Part shown: piece after piece, positions 18,431-27,927 of the stretch
Layout of the letters: each line of letters starts with the position of its first letter
Position numbering within the stretch: the first letter of the stretch is position 1
DNA from: an uncultured Bacilli bacterium
GTDB lineage: Bacteria > Bacillota_I > Bacilli_A > RF39 > UBA660
Direction: 5' to 3'
Assembly: GCA_947626095.1 (NCBI GenBank)
Contig: CANQQV010000003.1
Location: 82,458 to 146,457 of the forward strand
DNA: 64,000 bases
Made by a program: the position numbers and the translations under genes
The notes under the pieces: model-generated
The model's input: only the letters and a program-made list of their open reading frames with translations
Databases searched by the model: none
Told to the model about the DNA's origin: nothing

Positions 18431-19114
18431 CTATTTTTGATAAATATCATCTAAAAGCCATGTCTTAGAAAATAATTCAACAATACCCGTTTCACAATAA
18501 GGACATGCTTTAAATCCTAATCCCTTTATTGGTGCTCCACAATTAGGACAATTTAAACTTATATTCCCTTTTACTTCATCATAAATATATATAAACTCTG
18601 TATTTAATCGATCCTGTACTTTATCATTATCTTTATAATACTCTAAACCAGTTTGTAAGGTTATTTTACATAATCCATCTTTATTGTCATAAGCATTTAA
18701 CACTGTCCTATGAATTTTAATTTTTGAATATTTAGCCTTATTACTCTTTATATTTTCCTTAATTTTATTCTCTAATTTATCAGTAATATTAGGAATATCC
18801 TTAAATTCCTTTTCACTTAATGAAGAATAATAAGTTAAAATTGCATTCTCTGCTATACTTTTTATTTCACTAATATTAATATTAGGAAAATCTTTATTAA
18901 TCTTAGGCAACAAAACCGTATCTAATCCTGATAAAGATTTAGGTGTTTCACTATATTCAATCTCCTGGTTTCTAAATCCATCGACAATATTTTTTGTTCC
19001 CAAAAATCTCAAAGAAAAACGTTCTATTTTACCTTTGACATAAAAAACTAAAAATATTAAAGATATTATAATTGCTAAAATTAAAACCAAAATAATTATT
19101 AATGGTATACTCAT
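18431..19114 (-). CDS. Membrane protein with Tim44-like domain and C-terminal zinc ribbon
   Basis: One N-terminal membrane helix (residues 4-26), then a cytoplasmic domain (about 70-185) with the alternating helix and strand pattern of Tim44-like proteins, ending in a zinc ribbon (CPNCGAP...CPYC) and a Trp/Leu tail. Similar proteins are annotated as zinc-ribbon domain-containing transport proteins. Partner unknown. It is monocistronic, with a terminator directly at its stop, and is divergent from the sortase gene. Confidence 0.7.
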   Translation of the reverse strand: MSIPLIIILVLILAIIISLIFLVFYVKGKIERFSLRFLGTKNIVDGFRNQEIEYSETPKSLSGLDTVLLPKINKDFPNINISEIKSIAENAILTYYSSLSEKEFKDIPNITDKLENKIKENIKSNKAKYSKIKIHRTVLNAYDNKDGLCKITLQTGLEYYKDNDKVQDRLNTEFIYIYDEVKGNISLNCPNCGAPIKGLGFKACPYCETGIVELFSKTWLLDDIYQK

Positions 19115-19175
19115 ACTATCACATCCATATAAATTATATCATAAATAATTTGTTTTATATTTATTTATATTATGT

Positions 19176-19200
19176 TATAATAATTAATAGTAAAGAGGTG
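19176..19200 (+). promoter_or_regulatory. -10 element and ribosome site that fix the sortase start
   Basis: TATAAT at 19176-19181 (no good -35 found) and AGAGGTG at 19194-19200. The frame is open from a GTG at 19200, but that codon is the end of the ribosome site, so ATG 19209 is the start. Confidence 0.5.
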
Positions 19201-19208
19201 TGTTTAAT

Positions 19209-20735
19209 ATGGATAAAAATATTAAAGACAATAAAGAAAATAATGTTCATATTGAACAAGTTACTCCCGAACGCCAAATATCAAATGAAGAGAGAAAAGC
19301 TATTATTAAATTTACTGATAATGAAGAACAACTAAGTAAAACTCAACAATTTAGATTATTAAATTCAAAAAAGAAAAAAGATGACTTTGAATTACCGCGT
19401 AAAAAAGTCGGTTTAGGCGAAACAATTAAAATTAAAATAAGTGATTTAAGAGCTAAAATAGACGAAGAAATGGAAATGCCAACTCTTAAAAAGAAAAAAT
19501 CACTTTATGATACTGTAATTATCAAATTAGATGATTTAATCAATAATCACAAAGCTCTAAAAACAAATAATTTACAAAAAATTATTAATGTTGAAGAAAC
19601 CCAAATTGAAAAAAAATTTCATTTTTTCAAACCTCGCGATATTACTAAAAATAAAAACATTAAAATCAATGTTGAAAGTGAAGAATTTGGTCGTCAACTA
19701 TACAATATCAATCGTCTAGCTTTAATCAATTTAAGCAATCAAAAAGATCAAACCGTTAGAAAAGCTTCAATTGCTAGTCGTATTGGTCGTATTGAAAAAA
19801 TAAAAATAAGTAAAAATAATTACCTAAAATACCAAACAAAATTAAATAAATTTGCTATCAACAAACTTTACTATAAGTTTGCTCCTAAAGAAACTAAAAA
19901 ATATAAAATATATAAATATAGCGTTATTGTTTCAAGTTTCTTATTATTTCTAACCAGTTTCTTTATTGTCAATTGGTTCGTTCAAGGTATCCAAATTAAT
20001 AGTTTAAGCAATGCTATTGCTGAAGAAACTCCTATAGTAAGTATCGAAGATGAAGGAACTATTATTACTACCCAAGAACCAATAGAAGACGAAATAGAAG
20101 GTCAAATTAATGAAAAACCTGAAAATAAAGAATCGCTTTACTGGAAATATCTAAACACTCCACTATCTTCTGTTGATTTTACCGAGTTAATAAAACAAAA
20201 CAGTGATACCGTTGCTTGGATTATTATGAATAATACTAATATTAATTACCCAATAGTTCAAACTAAAGATAATGATTATTATTTAAGTCATGATTTTAAT
20301 AAAAAGAAAAATCAAGCCGGTTGGGTTTTTGCTGATTTCAGAGATAATTTTAGTAACTTTAATAATAACATGATTCTTTATGGTCACGGACGTAAAGATG
20401 GTGTTATGTTCGGTTCACTTAATAATGCATTAAAAGCTAAATGGTATAAAGATCCTGATAATCAAATTATTCAATTATCAACTATTAAATATAATACTAT
20501 GTGGCAAATATTCTCTATATATAAAATTCAAGCCGAATCATATTATATTACTACTGACTTTGCTAGTGAAGAATCATATCAAACCTTCATTAATACTATG
20601 AAAAAACGAAGTATTTATGATTTTGGTGTTAAGGTTACCACCAATGATAAACTACTTACATTATCAACATGTTATAACAATAATGGTATTAGAATTGTTG
20701 TTCAAGCTAAACTAGTTAAAATTCAAGAAAGATAA
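19209..20735 (+). CDS. Class B sortase with long cytoplasmic N-terminal region
   Basis: Cysteine transpeptidase that attaches surface proteins to the wall. The extracytoplasmic domain (about residues 310-505) has the triad: H393 in YGHG, C488 in LSTC, R495 in NGIRIVVQ. The DYYLSHDF segment and the long helix before the catalytic Cys fit class B rather than A. Unusual is the N-terminus: about 235 residues of Lys/Asn/Ile/Glu-rich, probably helical and partly disordered cytoplasmic sequence before the single membrane helix (about 236-258), where most sortase B enzymes have ten to twenty. Two proteins in the window have NPxT-type tails (44.4 and 52.3 kb) and are candidate substrates. Not clustered with them. 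Confidence 0.9.
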   Translation: MDKNIKDNKENNVHIEQVTPERQISNEERKAIIKFTDNEEQLSKTQQFRLLNSKKKKDDFELPRKKVGLGETIKIKISDLRAKIDEEMEMPTLKKKKSLYDTVIIKLDDLINNHKALKTNNLQKIINVEETQIEKKFHFFKPRDITKNKNIKINVESEEFGRQLYNINRLALINLSNQKDQTVRKASIASRIGRIEKIKISKNNYLKYQTKLNKFAINKLYYKFAPKETKKYKIYKYSVIVSSFLLFLTSFFIVNWFVQGIQINSLSNAIAEETPIVSIEDEGTIITTQEPIEDEIEGQINEKPENKESLYWKYLNTPLSSVDFTELIKQNSDTVAWIIMNNTNINYPIVQTKDNDYYLSHDFNKKKNQAGWVFADFRDNFSNFNNNMILYGHGRKDGVMFGSLNNALKAKWYKDPDNQIIQLSTIKYNTMWQIFSIYKIQAESYYITTDFASEESYQTFINTMKKRSIYDFGVKVTTNDKLLTLSTCYNNNGIRIVVQAKLVKIQER

Positions 20736-20760
20736 AAGGAAGATTTAAAAATCTTCCTTT
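20735..20760. terminator. Bidirectional terminator between sortase gene and fhs
   Basis: Perfect 12-bp stem AAAGGAAGATTT / AAATCTTCCTTT between convergent genes, with T-rich sequence on the plus side. Confidence 0.85.
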
Positions 20761-20765
20761 ATTTT

Positions 20766-22370
20766 TTATGATAAACCAATTATTTCTCCATCCACTAAAT
20801 GAATCTTTTCATAATTTGGTTCCTTTGGTAAACCAGGCATAGTAATAATACTACCTAAATAAATTGTAATAAAACCAGCCCCATTATATACTTTAATATT
20901 TTTAACTGTTACTTCATAATCTTTTGGATAACCTAATACATCTTTATTATCAGATATTGAATACTGAGTCTTAGCAATACAAATTGGTTTCTTATCTAAC
21001 TTATTATCTTCTAGCATCTTAATCATTTTTAAGGCGCTTTCACTATAATTTATTTTACCAGCATTATAAATATCTTTAACAATACGTGATACTTTATCTT
21101 GTAATGGTAAATCCAAGCTATATAGTTCTTTGTATTTACTTTTTTTATTTACCATTTCTAAGACTTCATTAGCTAATGGAATTGCTCCTATTCCACCATC
21201 TTTATAAGCTGTTGAAACTGCAAATCTAACCTTTAACTTAGTTACATAATCTTTAACATATGCAATATCTTCATCTGTATCATTATCGTATTTATTTAAG
21301 CAAACAATAATATTATCTGTTATATTCTTCATAATATTTATATGTGCTTCTAAATTAGCAATTCCTTTTTTAATATCATCATTACCATTGTATTTTAAAG
21401 CTTTAATTGTTGTAACTAATACTGTTACATCAGGACATAAATTATTCAAACGACATTTAATATCATAAAATTTTAAGGCACCTAAATCACTACCAAAACC
21501 AGCTTCAGTAATACAATAATCACTTAAAGCTAAAGCCGTTCTAGTAGCAATAATACTTGAACAGCCATGAGCAATATTGGCAAAAGGCCCACCATGGACT
21601 ATTACTGGATTATGTTCCAAAGTCTGTACTAAATTTGGTTTAATAGCATCTTTAAGTAAAACTAACAATGAACCAGTTATATTGAAATCTTTAACAAATA
21701 AAGGTTTATTATCTTTCGTAAATCCCACTAAAATACTATCTAATTTATCTTTTAAATCATCCATATCTTTCGCTAAACATAAAATAGCCATTATTTCACT
21801 TGCTGCTGTTATATCAAACTTTTCTTGACGATGATAATTCTTACTATTAATAGTTATATCTTTTAATGCACGATCATTAACATCTAAACAACGATTAAAA
21901 ACTATATTATTTTCATCTATATTAAATTTATTACCTTGAAAAATATGATTATCTACGGCTGCACAAATCAAATTATTCGCCGCCGTTATGGCATGAAAAT
22001 CACCAGTAAAATTAAGATTAATATCTTCCATTGGAATAACTTGTGAATATCCTCCACCAGTTGCTCCACCTTTAATACCAAACACTGGCCCCAAAGAAGG
22101 TTCCCTTAAAGAAGCAACCGCCTTATGCCCTTCATGACATAATGCATCTAACAATCCGATTGATACTGTTGTCTTACCTTCACCAAAAGGCGTTGGTGAA
22201 GTTGCTGTTACCAATATTAATTTGCCTTTTTTATTACTTTTAACTTTTTCATAGTCAATCTTCGCCTTATAATTACCATATAATTCCAAATTATCTTTTA
22301 AATTTAACTTATCAGCAATTTTTGTAATTGGTTCTAATTGCACACTATGAGCTATTTCAATATCTGTCAT
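20766..22370 (-). CDS. fhs: Formate--tetrahydrofolate ligase
   Basis: ATP-dependent synthesis of 10-formyl-THF from formate and THF, feeding purine synthesis and Met-tRNA formylation. Recognised from the N-terminal IAHSVQLEPI, the P-loop TSPTPFGEGKTT, EPSLGPVFGIKGGATGGGYSQV, HGGPFANIAHGCSS and the C-terminal PGLPKEPN segment. The 534 residues are slightly shorter than the usual 555. Start at ATG 22370 follows GGGTGAT; an in-frame GTG at 22379 lies within the ribosome site. Downstream of spoVIF by 29 bases, so possibly co-transcribed. Confidence 0.97.
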   Translation of the reverse strand: MTDIEIAHSVQLEPITKIADKLNLKDNLELYGNYKAKIDYEKVKSNKKGKLILVTATSPTPFGEGKTTVSIGLLDALCHEGHKAVASLREPSLGPVFGIKGGATGGGYSQVIPMEDINLNFTGDFHAITAANNLICAAVDNHIFQGNKFNIDENNIVFNRCLDVNDRALKDITINSKNYHRQEKFDITAASEIMAILCLAKDMDDLKDKLDSILVGFTKDNKPLFVKDFNITGSLLVLLKDAIKPNLVQTLEHNPVIVHGGPFANIAHGCSSIIATRTALALSDYCITEAGFGSDLGALKFYDIKCRLNNLCPDVTVLVTTIKALKYNGNDDIKKGIANLEAHINIMKNITDNIIVCLNKYDNDTDEDIAYVKDYVTKLKVRFAVSTAYKDGGIGAIPLANEVLEMVNKKSKYKELYSLDLPLQDKVSRIVKDIYNAGKINYSESALKMIKMLEDNKLDKKPICIAKTQYSISDNKDVLGYPKDYEVTVKNIKVYNGAGFITIYLGSIITMPGLPKEPNYEKIHLVDGEIIGLS

Positions 22371-22399
22371 TTTTATCACCCAGAATTAGTATATAATAT

Positions 22400-22642
22400 T
22401 TAAAACATTTTATCTACACTTTTAGGTACTTTTCCTTTTAAGATTGTTTCAACAATCTTATCTTCTTTCTCTTTAGATACACTCTTCCCTGTTAAATTAG
22501 ATAAAGTTGTAATAACTTCTCTTAAAGATTCCTCATCTTTTAAATTACCATTTTGTAATTTTGTTGCTAAAGAAAGAATCGTTTCTTTATCAACTTTTGT
22601 CTTTTTTTCTACTTTAGCAAAAAATTTATCATCAAAATTCAT
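22400..22642 (-). CDS. spoVIF: Stage VI sporulation protein F-like protein
   Basis: An 80-residue protein matching the SpoVIF family, needed in Bacilli for late spore-coat assembly. Visible similarity: DDKFFAKVEKKTKV at the start, ILSLATKLQNGNLKDEESLR in the middle, and VSKEKEDKIVETIL with KVPKS near the end, which correspond segment by segment to the B. subtilis protein. Ribosome site TAGGTGA. Together with spoIVA and gerA it supports an endospore-forming host. It lies directly upstream of fhs. Confidence 0.85.
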   Translation of the reverse strand: MNFDDKFFAKVEKKTKVDKETILSLATKLQNGNLKDEESLREVITTLSNLTGKSVSKEKEDKIVETILKGKVPKSVDKMF

Positions 22643-22724
22643 AAAATCACCTACTATATTCTATGAAAGAATTTATTTAATGTATAATAAGTTCTATTTT
22701 TATCATAATATTAATGGTGATATT

Positions 22725-22886
22725 ATGAATAATTTTAATCAAAAAATTGAATGTTCCGTAACTGATTGTGTTCATTGTGTAAATGGTATGAGCTGTGCTT
22801 TAACAACAATTCAAATAAGTAAAGATATTCGCAACGAAAATACAATGTATAACACCATTTGTCAAAGCTATGAAGAAGAAAAATAA
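22725..22886 (+). CDS. DUF1540 small cysteine-rich protein
   Basis: A 53-residue protein with the DUF1540 pattern: CSVTDCVHCVNGMSCALTTI and a final CQSY, giving five cysteines likely to bind a metal. Function unknown; the family is common in Clostridia and Bacilli, sometimes in spore proteomes. Start at ATG 22725 because GGTGA precedes it; the open frame begins 45 bases earlier without a ribosome site. Transcribed divergently from spoVIF, with TATAAT at 22683-22688 as a possible -10. Confidence 0.8.
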   Translation: MNNFNQKIECSVTDCVHCVNGMSCALTTIQISKDIRNENTMYNTICQSYEEEK

Positions 22887-22915
22887 ACTGTTTTATAACA
22901 TTATTTAAAACAGTT
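22886..22915 (+). terminator. Possible terminator of the DUF1540 gene
   Basis: AACTGTTTT / AAAACAGTT inverted repeat directly after the stop; no proper T-run follows, so termination is uncertain. Confidence 0.45.
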
Positions 22916-22945
22916 GTGATATATTATTCCTAGAGGTTGAGTTAT

Positions 22946-24325
22946 ATGGACTTATTAAAAGGATTAGTGAAAAAATATCAAAAATGGACAATTACTACAA
23001 TTCTAATCTTATTACTTACTATAATCATTGGTATAATTATATTTCAATACAACAATAATCAAGAATTTAAATTAGAAATGGAAGTTATTAAAGAAACTAA
23101 AGACAATTATAATATTGAAATTAATTATCCTGTCCTCAATAACAAAGGTTTCAACAAAAAAATAACTAACCTTATTACAACGGAAAAAAATAACTTTAAA
23201 CAAAAAATAAAAGATATACCCAATACTAGCAATGAACTACGTATCGATTACGACTATACTCTAAAAGATAATATATATTCTATTCATCTTTTAATATATT
23301 CCTATACTGGTCAAAATAATGAATATTATCATAATGATAAAATATTTTATATAAACAAAGCTACCAACCAAGAATTATCGCTTTCCGATTTAGTTAATAG
23401 TGATATTTATACAAATATTAAAGAGGATTGTAAAAACTACTTAACTAATAAAAAAATCCCTTTATACGAAGATAACGTTATCGAACAAGCTTTAGACAAT
23501 CTTGCAGATTTTGCTTTATTAGCCTTTAGCGAAGAAGAAATGTTTGTCATTATTCCCCCTTATAAAGTTAGTGACAACGAAATGGATATTAATATTAATA
23601 TAAAATATAACAAAATCAAAGATGACTTAAATACCAAATATTTTACCTTTGCTAAAGATGAAGATTATCAAGTAAGTGGCCCAACTACTAATAACCAAGA
23701 GCGTAACTTAGATAACTTCAAAAATAAAAAGTTATTAGCTATAACCTTTGATGATGGTCCAAATTATAAAGTAACTAAATATTTAATTGATGAATTGGAA
23801 AAAAGAAATGCTCGTGTTACCTTCTTTATGGTTGGTAATCGCATAAATTCCCAAAAAGAATTAGTTAAAGAAATTTATGAAAAAGGTCATACAATTGGTT
23901 CTCATAGTTACGATCATAAATCATTAACTAAATTAAAAGAAAATCAATTAAAACAAGAAATAGATACAACCAATGAAATAATTCAAAGTATTACAGGTGA
24001 AACAGTTAAATACTTAAGGCCACCGTATGGTAATTATAATAAAGACATACTAAACGAAATCGACATGACTTTTATTTTATGGAATGTCGATACTGAAGAT
24101 TGGAAAAGTAAAGATAAAGATAAAGTATGTAATCACATCATTACGCATGCTAATGATGGTAATATAATTTTACTCCATGATTTGTATCAAACTTCTGTCG
24201 ATGGTGCCTTATGTGCAATCGACAAATTAAAAAATGAAGGTTATGAATTCGTAACCATTGAAGAAATGGCTAAAATAAAAGGAATAGAACTTAAAAATCA
24301 TACAGCCTATAGATATATAAAATAA
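22946..24325 (+). CDS. Polysaccharide deacetylase with N-terminal DUF3298-like domain (PdaC-like)
   Basis: Membrane-anchored NodB-domain enzyme expected to remove acetyl groups from peptidoglycan, protecting against lysozyme. One membrane helix (about residues 16-34) is followed by a DUF4163/DUF3298-type region (about 45-235) and the NodB domain (about 265-455). Catalytic motifs are visible: TFDDGP with the base Asp and metal Asp, the SHSYDH metal histidines, RPPYGNYN, and a LLHD motif near the end. This order is that of B. subtilis PdaC. ATG 22946 follows AGAGGT; the TTG nine bases earlier is within the ribosome site. Confidence 0.9.
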   Translation: MDLLKGLVKKYQKWTITTILILLLTIIIGIIIFQYNNNQEFKLEMEVIKETKDNYNIEINYPVLNNKGFNKKITNLITTEKNNFKQKIKDIPNTSNELRIDYDYTLKDNIYSIHLLIYSYTGQNNEYYHNDKIFYINKATNQELSLSDLVNSDIYTNIKEDCKNYLTNKKIPLYEDNVIEQALDNLADFALLAFSEEEMFVIIPPYKVSDNEMDININIKYNKIKDDLNTKYFTFAKDEDYQVSGPTTNNQERNLDNFKNKKLLAITFDDGPNYKVTKYLIDELEKRNARVTFFMVGNRINSQKELVKEIYEKGHTIGSHSYDHKSLTKLKENQLKQEIDTTNEIIQSITGETVKYLRPPYGNYNKDILNEIDMTFILWNVDTEDWKSKDKDKVCNHIITHANDGNIILLHDLYQTSVDGALCAIDKLKNEGYEFVTIEEMAKIKGIELKNHTAYRYIK

Positions 24326-24348
24326 AAATCGCTTAAAGCGATTTTTTT
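24325..24348. terminator. Terminator between convergent deacetylase and C39-like genes
   Basis: ATCGC-TTAAA-GCGAT hairpin with flanking A and T runs on both sides; usable in both directions. Confidence 0.8.
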
Positions 24349-24352
24349 ATTA

Positions 24353-25558
24353 TTAACTTTTAATATATTGAATTCGATATCCAGAATAATCTTTCTTTCC
24401 ACAATCTTTTCCAGAAGTCATAAAACGTGATGATGCTGTATCCATTCTTTCAACCTTACCATCATAACTATCAATAATAAGTAAATCTTGTTCAGTTAAA
24501 CTGGAAGCATTAGTCACGCTTGACTTAAAGCCAACAACTGTTACAAAATGTCTTGAAGTACCCTGTTTATTACCATTAACTTGTAAAACAACAGGTCGGC
24601 CATTAGCAACTTCATTAAATACTTTTTCCAAAACATCTTCTTTACTATCATTAACATACGTAGCAAAACTACAACCACCTGAATTATAGTTAGCTCCATC
24701 ATCTGGAGAAGCTGCTGTGCTACCACGATACATCCCACAAGCATGAACATAAGCAAAACCTAGACATTTATCACTATACTTCGTCTTATTACTAGCTTGA
24801 AAAACCCCTTTACTACCAATAGCATTTGCATAATCTAATACTCTAATTGGTGTATTAACAACAGTAAAATTTTCACCTAAAATATTAAGTTCTGTAGTTC
24901 CTCCACTATTTAATACAGGATCGTATGATGTATTTCCGGAACTTCCACTACCTCCATTACCATTCGGTCCATTAGCTGGACCAGTATCTCGTGGAAGCTC
25001 AATCGTCATACATATACCATTTTCATATCGTCCATTTTTTGCTTTACATTCAATAATTAAAGCATTTTCATTAGCTTTAATTGAAGAGTCTGAAATACGT
25101 TTAACAAAACTTATCATATCATCTTCACGAGCAATCCCCGCTATTTTACTAACTGCATTCTCGGCTCTTTGAACTGTAGCAGTAGTTGGATTATTTTCCA
25201 TATTTTCTAATGCTGTTATTGCTTCAGCTATTGAATCATAATATTTAATATTGTTTTCCGTTGCATTTTCCATACATACCTTTAAATCTTCAAAAGATTC
25301 CCCAGTTAAAGAAAAAACATAACTGGCAATAGTTGGCATCAAAAAGATTACTAAACCAGCAATTAATTTTTTAACCGAAACTCCAAGTGCAGCCTTAAAA
25401 TCTTCTTCTTTACCACTTATAACTATTTTTGCTAAATTAACAATTACAGTAATTACAATAATAATTGGAACAACAATGAAAATTATTTTTAAAACATTAC
25501 GAAAAAAATATAAAGCTCTTAAAAATGATCCCGACTGACACAAATTACTTAGTTTCAT
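24353..25558 (-). CDS. Pilin-like two-helix anchor fused to a C39-like cysteine peptidase domain
   Basis: Residues 1-85 form a hairpin of two membrane helices separated by a short charged loop (SGKEEDFKAAL) and ending in GLVIFLMPTIAS, the pattern of the VirB2/TrbC-like pilin proteins common in low-GC Firmicutes. A helical linker and a Gly/Asn/Ser-rich spacer (about 195-215) lead to a papain-like domain (about 225-401): C265 in KCLGFAY, H337 in RHFVTVVGF and D363 in LLIIDSYDG form a plausible C39_2-type triad. It likely faces outside. Cys pairs (C271, C292, C388) may form disulfides. ATG 25558 is chosen after GAGGTG. Substrate unknown; a shared anchor occurs at 28.0 kb. Confidence 0.7.
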   Translation of the reverse strand: MKLSNLCQSGSFLRALYFFRNVLKIIFIVVPIIIVITVIVNLAKIVISGKEEDFKAALGVSVKKLIAGLVIFLMPTIASYVFSLTGESFEDLKVCMENATENNIKYYDSIAEAITALENMENNPTTATVQRAENAVSKIAGIAREDDMISFVKRISDSSIKANENALIIECKAKNGRYENGICMTIELPRDTGPANGPNGNGGSGSSGNTSYDPVLNSGGTTELNILGENFTVVNTPIRVLDYANAIGSKGVFQASNKTKYSDKCLGFAYVHACGMYRGSTAASPDDGANYNSGGCSFATYVNDSKEDVLEKVFNEVANGRPVVLQVNGNKQGTSRHFVTVVGFKSSVTNASSLTEQDLLIIDSYDGKVERMDTASSRFMTSGKDCGKKDYSGYRIQYIKS

Positions 25559-25573
25559 TCCCACACCTCTTTT

Positions 25574-27754
25574 TTATACCTGTAATGGATTATTATCAAT
25601 TTCAATATTAACTTTCAAATTGCTTACATATATCCTATCTAACTCTTTCAAAGTTTTAAATAAATTATCATCTTGTTTATATTTTATAATAATTTGAAAA
25701 CGATATATATTATTAATTTTAAACACTGATGCCGTAGTAGGCCCCAATATTATACTAGTCTTATTTAATTTACTACTTAAATAATTTTTAATTTTATTTA
25801 TCTCTTTTAAAGCTAATTCATAGTCTTTAGAGGAAGTCTTTACACTTGTTAAATAGTAATAAGGTGGATAATCAAGTTTATGACGATTTTCCATTTCATA
25901 ATTATAAAATCTTTCATAATCATGACGTGCAACACACTTTAAAGTAAAATTATCTGGATTCATTGTTTGAATAATTACTTCTCCCGGTATATCACTTCGA
26001 CCTGCTCTTCCTGCTACTTGTGATAACAAAGCATATGTTCTTTCTCCACTTCTAAAATCAGGAATATTTAATGTCGCATCAGCATTAACAATACCTACTA
26101 AAGTTACTAATGGAAAATTAAGTCCTTTTGAAATCATCTGTGTACCAAGTAAGATATCATACTCATGATTTTTAAAACGATTAATTATATCTTCATGTGC
26201 TCCTTTATTTCTTGTGGTATCAGCATCCATTCTAATTGTTCTAGCACTAGGTATTAATCTATTTATCTCTTGTTCTAATTTCTCAGTTCCAACGCCATAA
26301 TCCACTAAAGACTTATCATGACATTCTGGACATCTTTCTCCTTTAAAAATCGTATATCCACAATAATGACATCTTAAGTTATTGCTTGTCTTATGATAAG
26401 TTAAAGTAATATCACAATGTGGACATTTATAAGTATAACCACAAGTCTTACAAGTAATAACTGTTGAATACCCGCGACGATTAAGTAACAAAATTATTTG
26501 CTCTTTTTTTATTAATCGATCAACAATTTTATCTTTTAAAACTGAGGATAATATTACATTACGTTTCTTCATTTCCTCAATCATATTAACAATTAAGATT
26601 CTTGGTAATATTGCCTTACCAATTCTTTTTGGCATTGAAAGATACTTATATACTCCTTTTTTAGCCCTGGCCATTGATTCTAATGAAGGCGTTGCACTAC
26701 CTAAAACTAATGGAATATGATGATAATGACTTCTAAATTTTGCCATATCTATTGCATGATAACGCGGACTAGTTTCTTGTTTATATGTCTCACTATGTTC
26801 TTCATCAATAATTATAATCCCAATATTTTTTAAAGGTGTAAAAATTGCACTACGTGTTCCAATAACAATATGAACTTCACCTCTTAGTATTTTTAAATAT
26901 TCATCATATTTTTCCCCATCAGATAAAGCACTATGAAATATCGCCACATCATTTCCAAAACGATTATAAAAATTATTAATGATTTGCGTCGTTAAAGATA
27001 TTTCAGGTACTAACATAATCGCTGTCTGTCCACTTTTTACAACCTTCTCAATTAGCTGCATATAAACTTCTGTCTTTCCACTACCTGTAACTCCATGCAA
27101 AAGATAAGTATCTTCCTTATTAAGGACAACACTTTCCAAAGCCTTCTGTTGATCCAAAGACAATTCTTTTTTTTCTTCAACTACTTTTTTATTATTTAAA
27201 CGATATATTTGTTCTTTCGTTTCTTTAACTAATTTTTCTTCCTTTAAAGCCTTTACAATATTAGATGAAAAAGTATTCTTTAATATTCTTTTTTCTTTTA
27301 ATAGTAATTCCAAAGCTTCATTTTGTTTTTTACGACTAGGATGACTCACAATATATTCGTTAATTTCTAACTCATTTTTACTTAGTTCTAAATAAACTAA
27401 ATATTTCGAATAATTATTTTTTTGTTTTTTGACCTTTAAAGAACTAGGCAACATTGTTTGATAAGCCATAATTTTAGTACATAAAGTTTCTTCTTGTAAA
27501 TAAGTCCCCAGTTTTAATAATTCATCATTTAAAACTAAATACTTATCTACTACATCCTTAATTTCTTTTAATTCATAATCTTCTTGATATTCATCTTTGA
27601 TATTAGTTACAAAACCATTAATTATTTTATTCCCAAAAGGAACTAATACTTTCATTCCTATTTGTAAATCGTCTTTTAAAGATTCAGGGATTAAATATGT
27701 AAATGTTTTATCAATTGACTTAGCACTATACTCAATTAAAACTTCAGCGTACAT
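25574..27754 (-). CDS. priA: Primosomal protein N' (replication restart helicase PriA)
   Basis: Superfamily 2 helicase that recognises abandoned forks and starts replisome reloading together with DnaD, DnaB and DnaI, the last two encoded here at 11-13 kb. Seen: the N-terminal DNA-binding domain (YAEVLIEYSAKSIDKTFTY), Walker A GVTGSGKTEVY, DEEH box IIIDEEHSETYKQE, the zinc-binding cysteine block (CKTC...CPHC...CHYC...CPEC) and QVAGRAGR motif VI. The length of 726 is slightly short (about 800 in B. subtilis). A predicted structured RNA with its own terminator lies immediately upstream. Confidence 0.97.
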   Translation of the reverse strand: MYAEVLIEYSAKSIDKTFTYLIPESLKDDLQIGMKVLVPFGNKIINGFVTNIKDEYQEDYELKEIKDVVDKYLVLNDELLKLGTYLQEETLCTKIMAYQTMLPSSLKVKKQKNNYSKYLVYLELSKNELEINEYIVSHPSRKKQNEALELLLKEKRILKNTFSSNIVKALKEEKLVKETKEQIYRLNNKKVVEEKKELSLDQQKALESVVLNKEDTYLLHGVTGSGKTEVYMQLIEKVVKSGQTAIMLVPEISLTTQIINNFYNRFGNDVAIFHSALSDGEKYDEYLKILRGEVHIVIGTRSAIFTPLKNIGIIIIDEEHSETYKQETSPRYHAIDMAKFRSHYHHIPLVLGSATPSLESMARAKKGVYKYLSMPKRIGKAILPRILIVNMIEEMKKRNVILSSVLKDKIVDRLIKKEQIILLLNRRGYSTVITCKTCGYTYKCPHCDITLTYHKTSNNLRCHYCGYTIFKGERCPECHDKSLVDYGVGTEKLEQEINRLIPSARTIRMDADTTRNKGAHEDIINRFKNHEYDILLGTQMISKGLNFPLVTLVGIVNADATLNIPDFRSGERTYALLSQVAGRAGRSDIPGEVIIQTMNPDNFTLKCVARHDYERFYNYEMENRHKLDYPPYYYLTSVKTSSKDYELALKEINKIKNYLSSKLNKTSIILGPTTASVFKINNIYRFQIIIKYKQDDNLFKTLKELDRIYVSNLKVNIEIDNNPLQV

Positions 27755-27792
27755 TTAATCACCTTCATATAACGATTATACCATATATCCAA

Positions 27793-27922
27793 GAAAAAAA
27801 AGAGTTAAAACTCTTTTCTTCTTAAAGTGTGGCACTCAAACTGGTGCAGTATCACTTTCCCTTTTTCTTCTTTTTATTAGATATTAATCATCTAACCTTA
27901 GAGATAGCATACCTATTCTCTA
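27793..27922 (-). ncRNA. Predicted structured small RNA or attenuator upstream of priA
   Basis: Between priA and the NlpC-type gene lies an expressed-looking, non-coding unit. After a promoter-like sequence the minus strand forms four consecutive hairpins: an 11-pair stem (CTTAGAG plus ATAG arms with one bulged A, about 27894-27922), TTAGAT/ATCTAA (about 27877-27895), AAAGTG/CACTTT with an inner GCAC/GTGC (about 27824-27862), and an intrinsic terminator AAAAGAGTT/AACTCTTTT with eight T (27793-27817). It ends 38 bases before the priA ATG. It does not match, by eye, SRP RNA, 6S, tmRNA, a T-box or a common riboswitch. It could be a free-standing small RNA or a leader that attenuates priA. Confidence 0.5.
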
Positions 27923-27927
27923 AGATT

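Noticed and set aside
22657-22683. CATAGAATA with AC 16 bases upstream, matching a sigma-K promoter for spoVIF
   Set aside because: The start of transcription would fall inside the ribosome site, leaving almost no leader; the AT-rich sequence makes a chance match likely.
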